A DNA stretch of 64,000 bases from JAJDZL01 sp965220665 (GTDB taxonomy: Bacteria > Pseudomonadota > Gammaproteobacteria > Arenicellales > JAJDZL01), in NCBI GenBank assembly GCA_965220665.1, contig CBDCQQ010000004.1:434001-498000 (forward strand), given 5' to 3'. Of the stretch, positions 15,760 to 22,888 are shown one piece after another (within the stretch, counting starts at the first letter, position 1; each line of letters starts with the position of its first letter). The notes under the pieces are model-generated. The model searched no databases and was not told the DNA's origin. It saw only the letters and a program-made list of their open reading frames with translations. The position numbers were made by a program, and so were the translations under genes.

Positions 15760-17055
15760 TCAAATATCTAGGATCAGTCTAGAACTTTCTTCCGCTGCCC
15801 TGGATACGCACGCAATCATTGCGTTTTGCTGACTTTTCTCTGCTGGAGTCAACACAAAATCCCGATGCTCAATCTCGCCAGAAAGTACTTTGACCTTGCA
15901 TGCTCCACATAATCCATCTTCACAAGCGTACTCCAAATTCAATAACCCAGCTTCATGCAACACATCAAAAACACTTTGGGTCTGACCAACGCGAAGGGTT
16001 TTCGTCCGTCGAGCCAAAGTAATACTAAAATTCAATGCGGCAGGATCTTTCAAATTTGGTGCAGACATGTATCGCGTATGCACCGATTCTACCGGCCAGT
16101 CCGATGTATTTGCCAAGGCCTCCGTCATAAATTTTGCAGACCCGCATAAGTACAAATGATGATTTTCTATAGGTTCTTTGTGCAAATTCGAAAACGCGGC
16201 TGAAATTGCAGAGAACGAATCGGATGAGTGAAGAGTCAGTTGACTGCCGCAAATTTCTTTAAGTTCCTTCAGAAAAAAGTTGTTCTCCAAAGGATTATGC
16301 AAGTAGTGCACTTTGAATTCGGCGTCGATGTCAAATAGTCGGTGACACATCGATAGCAAAGGCAGAACACCACTGCTTTCCCCAAAAAGAGTATGCTGCA
16401 CGGCAGATTCGTTGAGTCCTATCGTGTTTTTTGGAAGGTGCGCTTTAAATTCATCACCAACTTTAATATTGGAAACTATCCAGTCTTTCATTGAATCATC
16501 GCCATCTTCATCTTTCACTCCAACTAGATAGCGGTTTACTTCAGCCGAGTTATTGATGAGTGAAAAATTCCGGCTTAAGCGATTCCGGTCAAACAGCACA
16601 CCTAATTGAGCGCCTGCGAAAAACTTTGGTAAGTCCTCACCTTTTGAATGCCTGAATTCAATTGTCAGACAGCCATTTCCCAAGAGTGTAATATCTGAAA
16701 CAACAAGGTCCACCCACTCTGGTGGTGAAGGTTCCAGGAATTTTTGACCGTCATTCAGTAGCAGCCTTTCTACTGGATTGCCCTGCACGATATGGTTTTC
16801 AAGGATTTCATCGATATCGTTGGTGTTTTCGTAGTGATACCAAATGCCTTCCGGATAAACAACCATCGCGGGTCCTAGTTCGCAGCGCTCCAAACAGCCA
16901 GCATTGTTAACGCGAATATCATCGAGTCCCATTTCTTTAGCCCGCCTTTTCATATAGGCGCGCAGTTCAATCGAGCCCCGAACACTACAACATCCACGTG
17001 GATGACTAGATTCGCGTTCATTCACGCAACAGAATATGTGACGACGATAATGCAA
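15760..17055 (-). CDS. Fusion: thioredoxin-like [2Fe-2S] ferredoxin + phthalate-dioxygenase-reductase-like protein with C-terminal plant-type [2Fe-2S] domain
   Basis: Residues 1-95 are a thioredoxin-fold ferredoxin (HIFCCVNERE, GCCSVRGSIELRAY, NNAGCLERCELGPAMVVYPE), with cysteines spaced for a [2Fe-2S] cluster. The middle follows ferredoxin-reductase layout (RNFSLIN flavin-binding motif, then a degenerate nucleotide-binding SSGVLPLLSM). Residues from about 345 are a plant-type ferredoxin, CEDGLCGACKVKVLSGE with a later AMIACVSRA. It should shuttle electrons from NAD(P)H to an oxygenase or reductase partner. The start is TTG 17055 with AGGAG 10 nt upstream, 6 bp after the OYE gene. The extra N-terminal ferredoxin is not part of standard PDR reductases. 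Confidence 0.82.
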   Translation of the reverse strand: MHYRRHIFCCVNERESSHPRGCCSVRGSIELRAYMKRRAKEMGLDDIRVNNAGCLERCELGPAMVVYPEGIWYHYENTNDIDEILENHIVQGNPVERLLLNDGQKFLEPSPPEWVDLVVSDITLLGNGCLTIEFRHSKGEDLPKFFAGAQLGVLFDRNRLSRNFSLINNSAEVNRYLVGVKDEDGDDSMKDWIVSNIKVGDEFKAHLPKNTIGLNESAVQHTLFGESSGVLPLLSMCHRLFDIDAEFKVHYLHNPLENNFFLKELKEICGSQLTLHSSDSFSAISAAFSNLHKEPIENHHLYLCGSAKFMTEALANTSDWPVESVHTRYMSAPNLKDPAALNFSITLARRTKTLRVGQTQSVFDVLHEAGLLNLEYACEDGLCGACKVKVLSGEIEHRDFVLTPAEKSQQNAMIACVSRAAEESSRLILDI

Positions 17056-17061
17056 ACGTAG

Positions 17062-18150
17062 TTAACTCCTTTTAGGTTGACAGCGTAGGTATTGATTTGG
17101 ATAGCTGGTCTTGGCATTTAAAGCCTCTGCCGCATGCCAGGGCCAGCGTGGATTGTAAAGCATACCCCGTGCCAATGCGACCGCGTCTGCATCTCCTTTG
17201 GCAATAATCGATTCTGCCTGATGGGGATCAGTAATCAATCCAACAGCAATAGCCGCAATTCTAGCTTCATGCCGAACCGCACGAGCCAAATGAACCTGAT
17301 AGCCGGGTCCGCTAGTAATGTCCTGATGTTGAACTAACCCACCACTCGATACATCAATCCAGTCACACCCAAGTTTCTTAAGTTCAATGGCAAATTCTAC
17401 GGTCTCTTCCAGACTCCAGCCCCCCTCAGCCCAATCAGTTGCTGATACCCGAACGCCGATTGGCTTATCATCTGGCCATACCGCTCGAACCGCTTGAAAT
17501 ACCGCAAGCGGAAATCGCATTCTGTTGTCTAGTGAACCACCGAATTCATCGTTTCTTTGGTTTGACAAAGGCGACAAAAATTGATGGAGAAGATAACCAT
17601 GTGCCGCGTGTAACTCAATTGCTGCAAATCCGATTCGATCTGCCCGAATTGCAGACTCAGCAAATGCACTTACTAAATTACCAACTTCCTCTTTCTCAAG
17701 CTCGTGGGGCATAGTCGCATCCACATTCATAGCGATTGGCGATGGCGCTGCAGGAATCCATCCACCTTCGGACGGTGGGATATACTCTCGATGCTGCCAA
17801 GGAGGCCGCGTCGACGCTTTTCGTCCTGCGTGTGCCAACTGAACACCAATGGGCACACTCCCGTACTGACTACAGAAATCAACAATCCGCTTTAATGCTG
17901 CTTCGTTTTCGTCACTATACAGACCCACGCAAAATGGACTAATACGCCCCCTGGCTTCGACATTCGTCATTTCCATGATCAACAGGCCTGCACCACCGAC
18001 TGAAAATTGTCCAAGATGCATCATATGCCAGTCAGATACACAACCGTTGTGAGACGAATACTGGCACATCGGTGACACAACGATGCGATTTTGCAGTGTC
18101 AACTCACGAAAAGAAATTGGAGTGAACAGTTTAGGGCTAGACTTAGACAA
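17062..18150 (-). CDS. Old-yellow-enzyme NADH:flavin oxidoreductase (YqjM-like)
   Basis: A 362-residue FMN TIM-barrel ene-reductase of the YqjM class: N-terminal LFTPISFRELTLQNRIVVSPMCQYS with the flavin-proximal Cys, GVQLAHAGRKAS, the substrate-site HAAHGYLLHQFLSPLSNQR, and the C-terminal ADAVALARGMLYNPRWPWHA. It reduces activated C=C bonds with NAD(P)H. It is the first gene of a tight unit with the ferredoxin-reductase fusion (6-bp gap) and the SDR, suggesting stepwise conversion of an unsaturated carboxylate or terpenoid. The TctABC transporter downstream on the same strand may import the substrate. Confidence 0.93.
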   Translation of the reverse strand: MSKSSPKLFTPISFRELTLQNRIVVSPMCQYSSHNGCVSDWHMMHLGQFSVGGAGLLIMEMTNVEARGRISPFCVGLYSDENEAALKRIVDFCSQYGSVPIGVQLAHAGRKASTRPPWQHREYIPPSEGGWIPAAPSPIAMNVDATMPHELEKEEVGNLVSAFAESAIRADRIGFAAIELHAAHGYLLHQFLSPLSNQRNDEFGGSLDNRMRFPLAVFQAVRAVWPDDKPIGVRVSATDWAEGGWSLEETVEFAIELKKLGCDWIDVSSGGLVQHQDITSGPGYQVHLARAVRHEARIAAIAVGLITDPHQAESIIAKGDADAVALARGMLYNPRWPWHAAEALNAKTSYPNQYLRCQPKRS

Positions 18151-18506
18151 AATAGTTGAGATGGTCGTGCTGTCAAACGTGTAAATTTATACAAGCGAAT
18201 TCACAGGCACAATAAAAATAATTTCCTACAAATCCCAAAATTCAGTTCACGTCGAACTTCCCGGACGTGAACTGCACAATAACCTCGCATCTCAACTCAT
18301 AGGGGTGTCAAACGCACCTGAGTCAGCGAGCAGCAACAATTCTTCTTCAGCATCTCAGATGTTGTCAGTGATGAAAACACCAATATTTACACGGGTCTTT
18401 TAAACTCTTTTAATCTCTAGCGATCCTGTTCACCGAAAGTTCCTCCCAATTCTGATCTCATACGGCAATGCGATGTCCCTCGGCAACGTTTTGAATGGCA
18501 GTAATT
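18151..18506. promoter_or_regulatory. Intergenic region upstream of the OYE gene with a perfect inverted repeat
   Basis: CAGTTCACGTC (18243-18253) and GACGTGAACTG (18264-18274) are perfect 11-bp arms with a 10-nt loop, about 93 bp upstream of the OYE start. This suits either an operator for the catabolic unit or the terminator of the GNAT gene upstream; no U-tract follows, which favours an operator. The rest holds only very short frames (one of 21 codons beginning at 18535 inside the GNAT gene end) that I do not recognise. Confidence 0.45.
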
Positions 18507-19004
18507 TCAACAATCGTGCGCATTCAAATTTTCAATGGAAGGTTTTATTTTCAAATCTAGCGTCATATAGACACTGTTCGGGTCCAATACGTAGTCAGCA
18601 AATGGTCCGCACTCAACAAAACCGTGCTTCAAATACAAGGTGCGTGCTGGCCGAAAATACTCCCATGAACCCGTTTCAAGGCTCAGTCGTTTGGCACCCT
18701 CAGCACGCGCGAAGTCAATAATGTGAAGTAACATCTTACTGCCGATTCCGCCACGTCTCTTGTGACTGATGGTGTGCATCGATTTAATTTCGTAGTGATC
18801 ACGCGACAACTTTTGCATAGCACCGATAGCCACTAGACCTTCATTCTCCCACATGGACCAGAACTCCACCTCGGAGCCTTTCAATCCTTTTAAATCCAAG
18901 GCGTGATCACTTCCAGGCGCTGTTTCGGCACGTGCTTGGTTCAAATGGGCTTCTATTAGTTCGCGAACCTGAGGATCGTCCAAGCCTCCACGCTGAATCC
19001 TCAT
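18507..19004 (-). CDS. GNAT-family N-acetyltransferase
   Basis: The 165-residue protein has the GNAT core: substrate-side strands (EVEFWSMWENEGLVAIGAM), the acetyl-CoA-binding loop HKRRGGIGSKMLLHIIDFA (variant of R/QxxGxG/A) and the final YLKHGFVECGPFADYV segment. The pattern resembles E. coli YsnE/YedL-type acetyltransferases. ATG 19004 is preceded by AGAAGGA at about 7 nt, so the longer in-frame start at 19064 is rejected. The acceptor is unknown. Confidence 0.88.
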   Translation of the reverse strand: MRIQRGGLDDPQVRELIEAHLNQARAETAPGSDHALDLKGLKGSEVEFWSMWENEGLVAIGAMQKLSRDHYEIKSMHTISHKRRGGIGSKMLLHIIDFARAEGAKRLSLETGSWEYFRPARTLYLKHGFVECGPFADYVLDPNSVYMTLDLKIKPSIENLNAHDC

Positions 19005-19121
19005 GGTGTATCCTTCTGGTTTCGTACAGCTTTTTCGGCGTAAAATTTGCGACGCATTCGACAATCTTCTGATATGCCAAAATCAAGCCTCGATTTTACC
19101 TTACGGCACTACTAAAGGGAT

Positions 19122-19922
19122 ATGACAAACCAGACACAATGCAGCCAGCAAGACATAGCAAACTTTTTAAGATTTGCAAATGGCATCGCCGACAAAGCGC
19201 GCGATATTGCCCGTCACTACTATCGACAGTCTAAAAAGCAGTGGATCAAGCCGGATAATACCTGGGTGACCGAAGCAGACTGCGCGATAGAAGAAATGGC
19301 AAGAGCTAGAGTAAAGGAACAGTTTCCTAATCACGACTTTTTCGGCGAGGAATTTGGCGACACATCCTCAGAAAGGCAACTGAAGTGGTGTCTTGATCCA
19401 ATCGACGGCACCATAGCGTTTGTCTACGGATTACCGACATTTGGTGTGCTGATCGCACTCACTGAAAATACTGAGCCAATCGTGGGTGTAATTGAAATAC
19501 CAGCCATGAAAGAAAGATGGTGCGGTGCGCGCGGATTCACTACAACCTGGAAAGGACGACCCTGCCACACAAGTCCGGACAGAAGTCTGACTGACACCGC
19601 AGTGTTTGCAACATCAATTGATATGTTCTCTGATGAGGAGCGTGAGCTATTCAATCGGGTTTCACAGAATGCCAGAGAAAGGCGATTCGGAGCTGATTGC
19701 TACGCGTACGGACTGCTCGCGTCTGGCTACATCGACGTAGTTATGGAAGCTGATATGAAAGCTTATGACTTGATGGCATTGATACCGGTGGTTGAAGGAG
19801 CAGACGGCATCATCACCGATTGGGATGGAAAAGCGATCAGACTAGGTTCCGGAAGACAAGTGCTGGCCACCTCAAACCGAAAACTGCATGAAGAATGTCT
19901 GAATTTGATTCATTCAAACTGA
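19122..19922 (+). CDS. Inositol-monophosphatase-family phosphatase (histidinol-phosphatase HisN-like)
   Basis: The 266-residue protein has all Li+-sensitive phosphatase metal motifs: VTEADCAIEEM, GEEFG (metal Glu), WCLDPIDGTIAFVYG (the DPIDGT motif) and the C-terminal EADMKAYDLMALIPVVEGAD. The sequence around DPIDGT and the size fit the HisN/histidinol-phosphate phosphatase subgroup better than SuhB, but IMPase, CysQ-like or HisN activity cannot be separated without alignment. It is a single plus-strand gene between oppositely oriented genes. Confidence 0.88.
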   Translation: MTNQTQCSQQDIANFLRFANGIADKARDIARHYYRQSKKQWIKPDNTWVTEADCAIEEMARARVKEQFPNHDFFGEEFGDTSSERQLKWCLDPIDGTIAFVYGLPTFGVLIALTENTEPIVGVIEIPAMKERWCGARGFTTTWKGRPCHTSPDRSLTDTAVFATSIDMFSDEERELFNRVSQNARERRFGADCYAYGLLASGYIDVVMEADMKAYDLMALIPVVEGADGIITDWDGKAIRLGSGRQVLATSNRKLHEECLNLIHSN

Positions 19923-19954
19923 GTGAGTTAATGGTGTGATTGGAATTTTTCGAT

Positions 19955-20632
19955 CTACATATCGCCGGGAACGCCATATGACGGTGCGTCACCTGGCGAT
20001 ACGGCACGAGTCACGTAGTCGGCTCGCTGCGGTTCATATACCTGCCAAAGAGATCTAAGGCGAGTTACCGGATTATCTGCCCAATCAACCCGAAGGTTGA
20101 CGTCGGCCCATGCAACTTTGTTCGCTACCAGTATGGCAGCCGAACGCACCTCGCCTTCTTCGCCCCCTGCGTCCAAACCCGCTTGCAGTGCATTCAGCAA
20201 AATTTCCGCAAAATGTCTGGATTTGTCGCAATTCTCGAAAGAATCAACCATCACCTGAGGGACTTCTTCGTTCGCCAGAAGATTACCAGCAGCTACACAG
20301 CATGATCCGACTGCAACTGAATTTGTTCCCAGAATATTCTTTCCGGTGTAATGACCCACAATTCCATTCAAATCCACGGCGGTCAATTGACGGTACTCGA
20401 TATTGCTTTCGCCACCTATCACTTTGAGAATCGCTTTCTCTGCATCATCACCGGATTCCATGTAGTCCAATATAGCTCGCCCGAGAGTCGGGTCTGTTAT
20501 ATTTTGAGTTGCAACCGCTCCTACCCCTGCACGAACCCAGGGACAGCGACTTCCAACTGCGATGCTTGATGTGGTAATTGCGACACCGACATGACCAGTT
20601 TCAGGTTCGACTGCAGTTATCGAAAATGTCAT
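19955..20632 (-). CDS. DUF1028 family protein (Ntn-hydrolase-like)
   Basis: The 225-residue protein is a full DUF1028 member: start MTFSITAVEPETGHVGVAIT, then SRCPWVRAGVGAVATQNITDP and GHYTGKNILG. DUF1028 proteins adopt an Ntn-hydrolase-like fold and often sit beside amino-acid or peptide catabolic genes; no activity is established to my knowledge. It lies 15 bp downstream of the PhyH dioxygenase on the same strand, so the two are likely co-transcribed. Confidence 0.88.
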   Translation of the reverse strand: MTFSITAVEPETGHVGVAITTSSIAVGSRCPWVRAGVGAVATQNITDPTLGRAILDYMESGDDAEKAILKVIGGESNIEYRQLTAVDLNGIVGHYTGKNILGTNSVAVGSCCVAAGNLLANEEVPQVMVDSFENCDKSRHFAEILLNALQAGLDAGGEEGEVRSAAILVANKVAWADVNLRVDWADNPVTRLRSLWQVYEPQRADYVTRAVSPGDAPSYGVPGDM

Positions 20633-20647
20633 GTTCAGATTCTCCTC

Positions 20648-21523
20648 TTATGTCGCTGATGGCTGCCCTTGAATCTCAAAGAAGGAATCTTGAGAGTAAG
20701 GTGTGCGCATTTCAATTTCCGCTTCTCGCAATCGAGCGACCGGACTTGGTTTGCCGCGAACTATTTTGCCACTAAACTTCGAAGGTAACGCCGGTGGTAG
20801 CAATGGGTAAGAATCTGCCGCGTTGTAGTCACAGATCAGCAGACACCGCGCTTTGTCAGAGCGATTGATTTCAGAACCATGAACTGTCCAGCAGTGCATG
20901 AAACAGATATCGCCGCGTTTGGCAATAACTGACACTGCCCGTCTATCAAATTCCTCATTAAACGATGCATCGATTGCTCCGACATAGTGCCCGTTCTGAA
21001 AATGAGAGTAGCGTTCTTTGTGCGACCCTGGAACGACACGCAAACATCCATTCTCTTCACTAGTATCATCAAGCATTAGCAGAATTGCAAGCATGTCATC
21101 GTTGGTGTGCGGATCATAAGACTGGTCCTGATGGTAATAGACTCGGGTTTCCATTTTTGGCAGCTTGATATTGAGCTTGCAATGGTGATATCGAACATTT
21201 GGACCAACAAGTTGTGAGACCATATCGACGATTGGACCGTCCCAAAGAACTTCCTGAAAAACTTCTGAAATATCAGCTGGATTAGCTACGCGGCGAAGTT
21301 TGGGAACTTCCCGAGTATGGCCAACTTCGAGATCAAATCGAGCCTTCCTGTCAACGGTTTCACCAAAGTTGGCATCGTAATTCCGACTGAGTTCAATCCA
21401 ACCGTTAAGTTCTTCATCCATACTGCTTAGTAAACTGTCATCGAGTCCAGAATTCGCTACAACGTACCCAAATTTCTGATAATGCTCAACCTGTTCGATT
21501 GATAGTCGTTGATTGTTGGTCAT
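20648..21523 (-). CDS. Phytanoyl-CoA dioxygenase (PhyH) family Fe(II)/2-oxoglutarate enzyme
   Basis: The 291-residue protein shows the PhyH jelly-roll motifs: N-terminal EQVEHYQKFGYVVANSGL, the HxD iron site in VYYHQDQSYDPHTNDD, the WxxxD-like NGCLRVVPGSHKERYSH and the distal iron His with 2-oxoglutarate Arg in CWTVHGSEINRSDKAR. Bacterial members hydroxylate diverse small molecules (ectoine, phosphonates, fatty acyl chains); the substrate is not evident. It leads a two-gene unit with the DUF1028 gene. Confidence 0.9.
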   Translation of the reverse strand: MTNNQRLSIEQVEHYQKFGYVVANSGLDDSLLSSMDEELNGWIELSRNYDANFGETVDRKARFDLEVGHTREVPKLRRVANPADISEVFQEVLWDGPIVDMVSQLVGPNVRYHHCKLNIKLPKMETRVYYHQDQSYDPHTNDDMLAILLMLDDTSEENGCLRVVPGSHKERYSHFQNGHYVGAIDASFNEEFDRRAVSVIAKRGDICFMHCWTVHGSEINRSDKARCLLICDYNAADSYPLLPPALPSKFSGKIVRGKPSPVARLREAEIEMRTPYSQDSFFEIQGQPSAT

Positions 21524-21637
21524 TTCTAGGTGTAAATTCCGTGTTAGATCTCTGTCAGAAAGTAGATTTAATATTTTATGGTAATTGCTTCACCTACCTA
21601 GGCAGGTGGGTTTTGGATAAGGGTTATGAGGATGATT

Positions 21638-21820
21638 TTATTTGGAATCACGCAGCATATTGGCTGCATTGCTGTTTAGGTCGATTTGTACCGCGGCCAG
21701 TGAGTTATAGCCCTGGTTGAACATTGTCTGCAGATAGCTGAAGATGCAGCAGTAAGCCTGCACATGGTCTGCATTTCTGAACGTGCCGCTGACGCGCTGT
21801 TTGATCTTCGCAATCCGGAT
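21638..21820 (-). pseudogene. IS66-like transposase C-terminal remnant
   Basis: A 60-codon stretch ending at TAA 21638-21640 reads IRIAKIKQRVSGTFRN, then DHVQAYCCIFSYLQTM and NQGYNSLAAVQ, which resembles the C-terminus of IS66-type DDE transposases (KIKQKVSGxFRS, then a helix with IRSYL and a GxNxLxAL tail). It has no start and the upstream homologous frame is broken. The remnant lies 150 bp from the higBA module. The family assignment rests on this short motif only. Confidence 0.5.
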
Positions 21821-21967
21821 GTCCCTTTAACTTCGCGTAGTGCCAATCGGCTTGGCCTAGACTTCTCTGAATCGTCGGTGGCTACCTCAGTTGGCTAAAA
21901 TCGATTCAGGGGGAAGAGTTACATCGGTAGGAAAGTTGTAGTCAAATGCTTAGATTCACTGCAACTC

Positions 21968-22255
21968 CTACGCAGCTTTGAAATTCCGCACTTCAATAAC
22001 TTTCTTGCTTTGCTGCACATGCCACAAGTCGTACTGCATCTGCTGTTGTAACCAGCTTTCCGGACTACCTCCAAACCCTTGAGATAATCGGATGGCCATC
22101 TCTGTTGATACTTTCATTCGACCGTTGAGTAGCATTGAAAGTGTGTTGCGCGAGACACCGAGCCCTTTAGCAGCCTCCGCTACACTAAGTCCCAGGGGTT
22201 CAAGACACTGACGCCTGACAACATTGCCAGGATGGGGTGGGTTGTGCATCAACAT
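21968..22255 (-). CDS. higA: HigA-type antitoxin, XRE/VapI helix-turn-helix
   Basis: The 95-residue protein is a standard HigA: NPPHPGNVVRRQCLEPLGLS, a helix-turn-helix (VAEAAKGLGVSRNTLSMLLN) and RLSQGFGGSPESWLQQQMQYDLW. HigA binds and neutralises HigB and represses the operon. ATG 22255 is supported by GGAGGT at 6 nt. It follows the toxin gene by 17 bp on the same strand in the usual higB-higA order. The antitoxin is intact whereas the toxin is frameshifted, so the locus is probably no longer addictive. Confidence 0.92.
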   Translation of the reverse strand: MLMHNPPHPGNVVRRQCLEPLGLSVAEAAKGLGVSRNTLSMLLNGRMKVSTEMAIRLSQGFGGSPESWLQQQMQYDLWHVQQSKKVIEVRNFKAA

Positions 22256-22272
22256 ATCTTCACCTCCAGTTT

Positions 22273-22552
22273 CTAGTGATAATCCAGATAATCAACACCA
22301 AATGCATCACCTTCGTCAAAACGAAAAATAATACGCCAGTTGGCTCGCACCGTAACAGCCCAGTACTTTGCAAATTCGCCTTTCAAACGATGCAACTTGA
22401 AACCAGGCAGGTTTCATGTCTTCTGGTGTGCCAGTTGCATTCAACCGCGCTAAGATGTCCCGCACTTTTTCTCGGTGGTCAGCACGAATTCGGCTTTCTT
22501 CTCCTTGTTCGAAAAATCGTCTTAACGCTCTGCTTTTAAAGCTCTGTATCAT
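22273..22552 (-). pseudogene. higB: HigB toxin (RelE superfamily), frameshifted
   Basis: From ATG 22552 the frame encodes the HigB start (MIQSFKSRALRRFFEQGEES ... ILARLNATGTPEDMK) up to 22412. One extra base at about 22411 shifts the rest: the +1 frame continues LPGFKLHRLKGEFAKYWAV ... NWRIIFRFDEGDAFGVDYLDYH and stops at TAG 22273-22275, exactly the family's C-terminus. Read with the shift the protein is full length (about 92 residues) with the conserved NWRI(I/T)F and DVDYxDYH elements. As written it yields a 78-residue non-functional product. Programmed frameshifting seems unlikely because no slippery run is present. Confidence 0.88.
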
Positions 22553-22888
22553 CCTTTATTTTAATACGTCAAATTTCTTGTCAGTTACACAATTAGTGCG
22601 TGATCACAATATCGTTTATATGGGAACGTTCCCATAATCATCTAAAATCAATTCGGGGGGAATGACAACTTCACTCAGAATGCGGAATGCAGTGAATTTT
22701 AAGATGAGCTTTTCAATCTCACCACATTTAGATTGTTGAGTTAGATGACAGTTTGAGTCTGCAAATCAGATAGAACCCATCCTTGTGAGTTTAAAAAACT
22801 CGAATGTGAACGACTAACCACCAGAACAGGTTATGGGACAGCCATCTCGGTCGGTATTGAATTCCACTCACTGTTTGTGTTTGTAAAT
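22553..22888. other. Intergenic region upstream of higBA
   Basis: This 336-bp stretch has no gene that I can support. It contains an 18-bp LacI-type palindrome (22619-22636), a 21-bp block (22642-22662) resembling 21895-21915 on the other side of higBA, and a small palindromic GAGTTTAAAAAACTC. The remainder shows no coding pattern. Confidence 0.6.
22619..22636. promoter_or_regulatory. Perfect 18-bp palindrome of LacI/GalR-family operator type
   Basis: TATGGGAACGTTCCCATA is a perfect palindrome that fits the LacI-family consensus TGnnAnCGnTnnCA with the central CG. It lies 67 bp upstream of the higB start. No LacI-family gene is in the window, so a regulator encoded elsewhere would have to act on it. 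Confidence 0.6.

Noticed and set aside
18507..18721. Plus-strand small frames opposite the GNAT gene
   Set aside because: They are antisense to a conserved acetyltransferase and lack any ribosome-binding site.
22411..22411. Programmed frameshift in higB
   Set aside because: No slippery heptamer or run, and no stimulatory hairpin is evident at the shift; a simple indel explains it.
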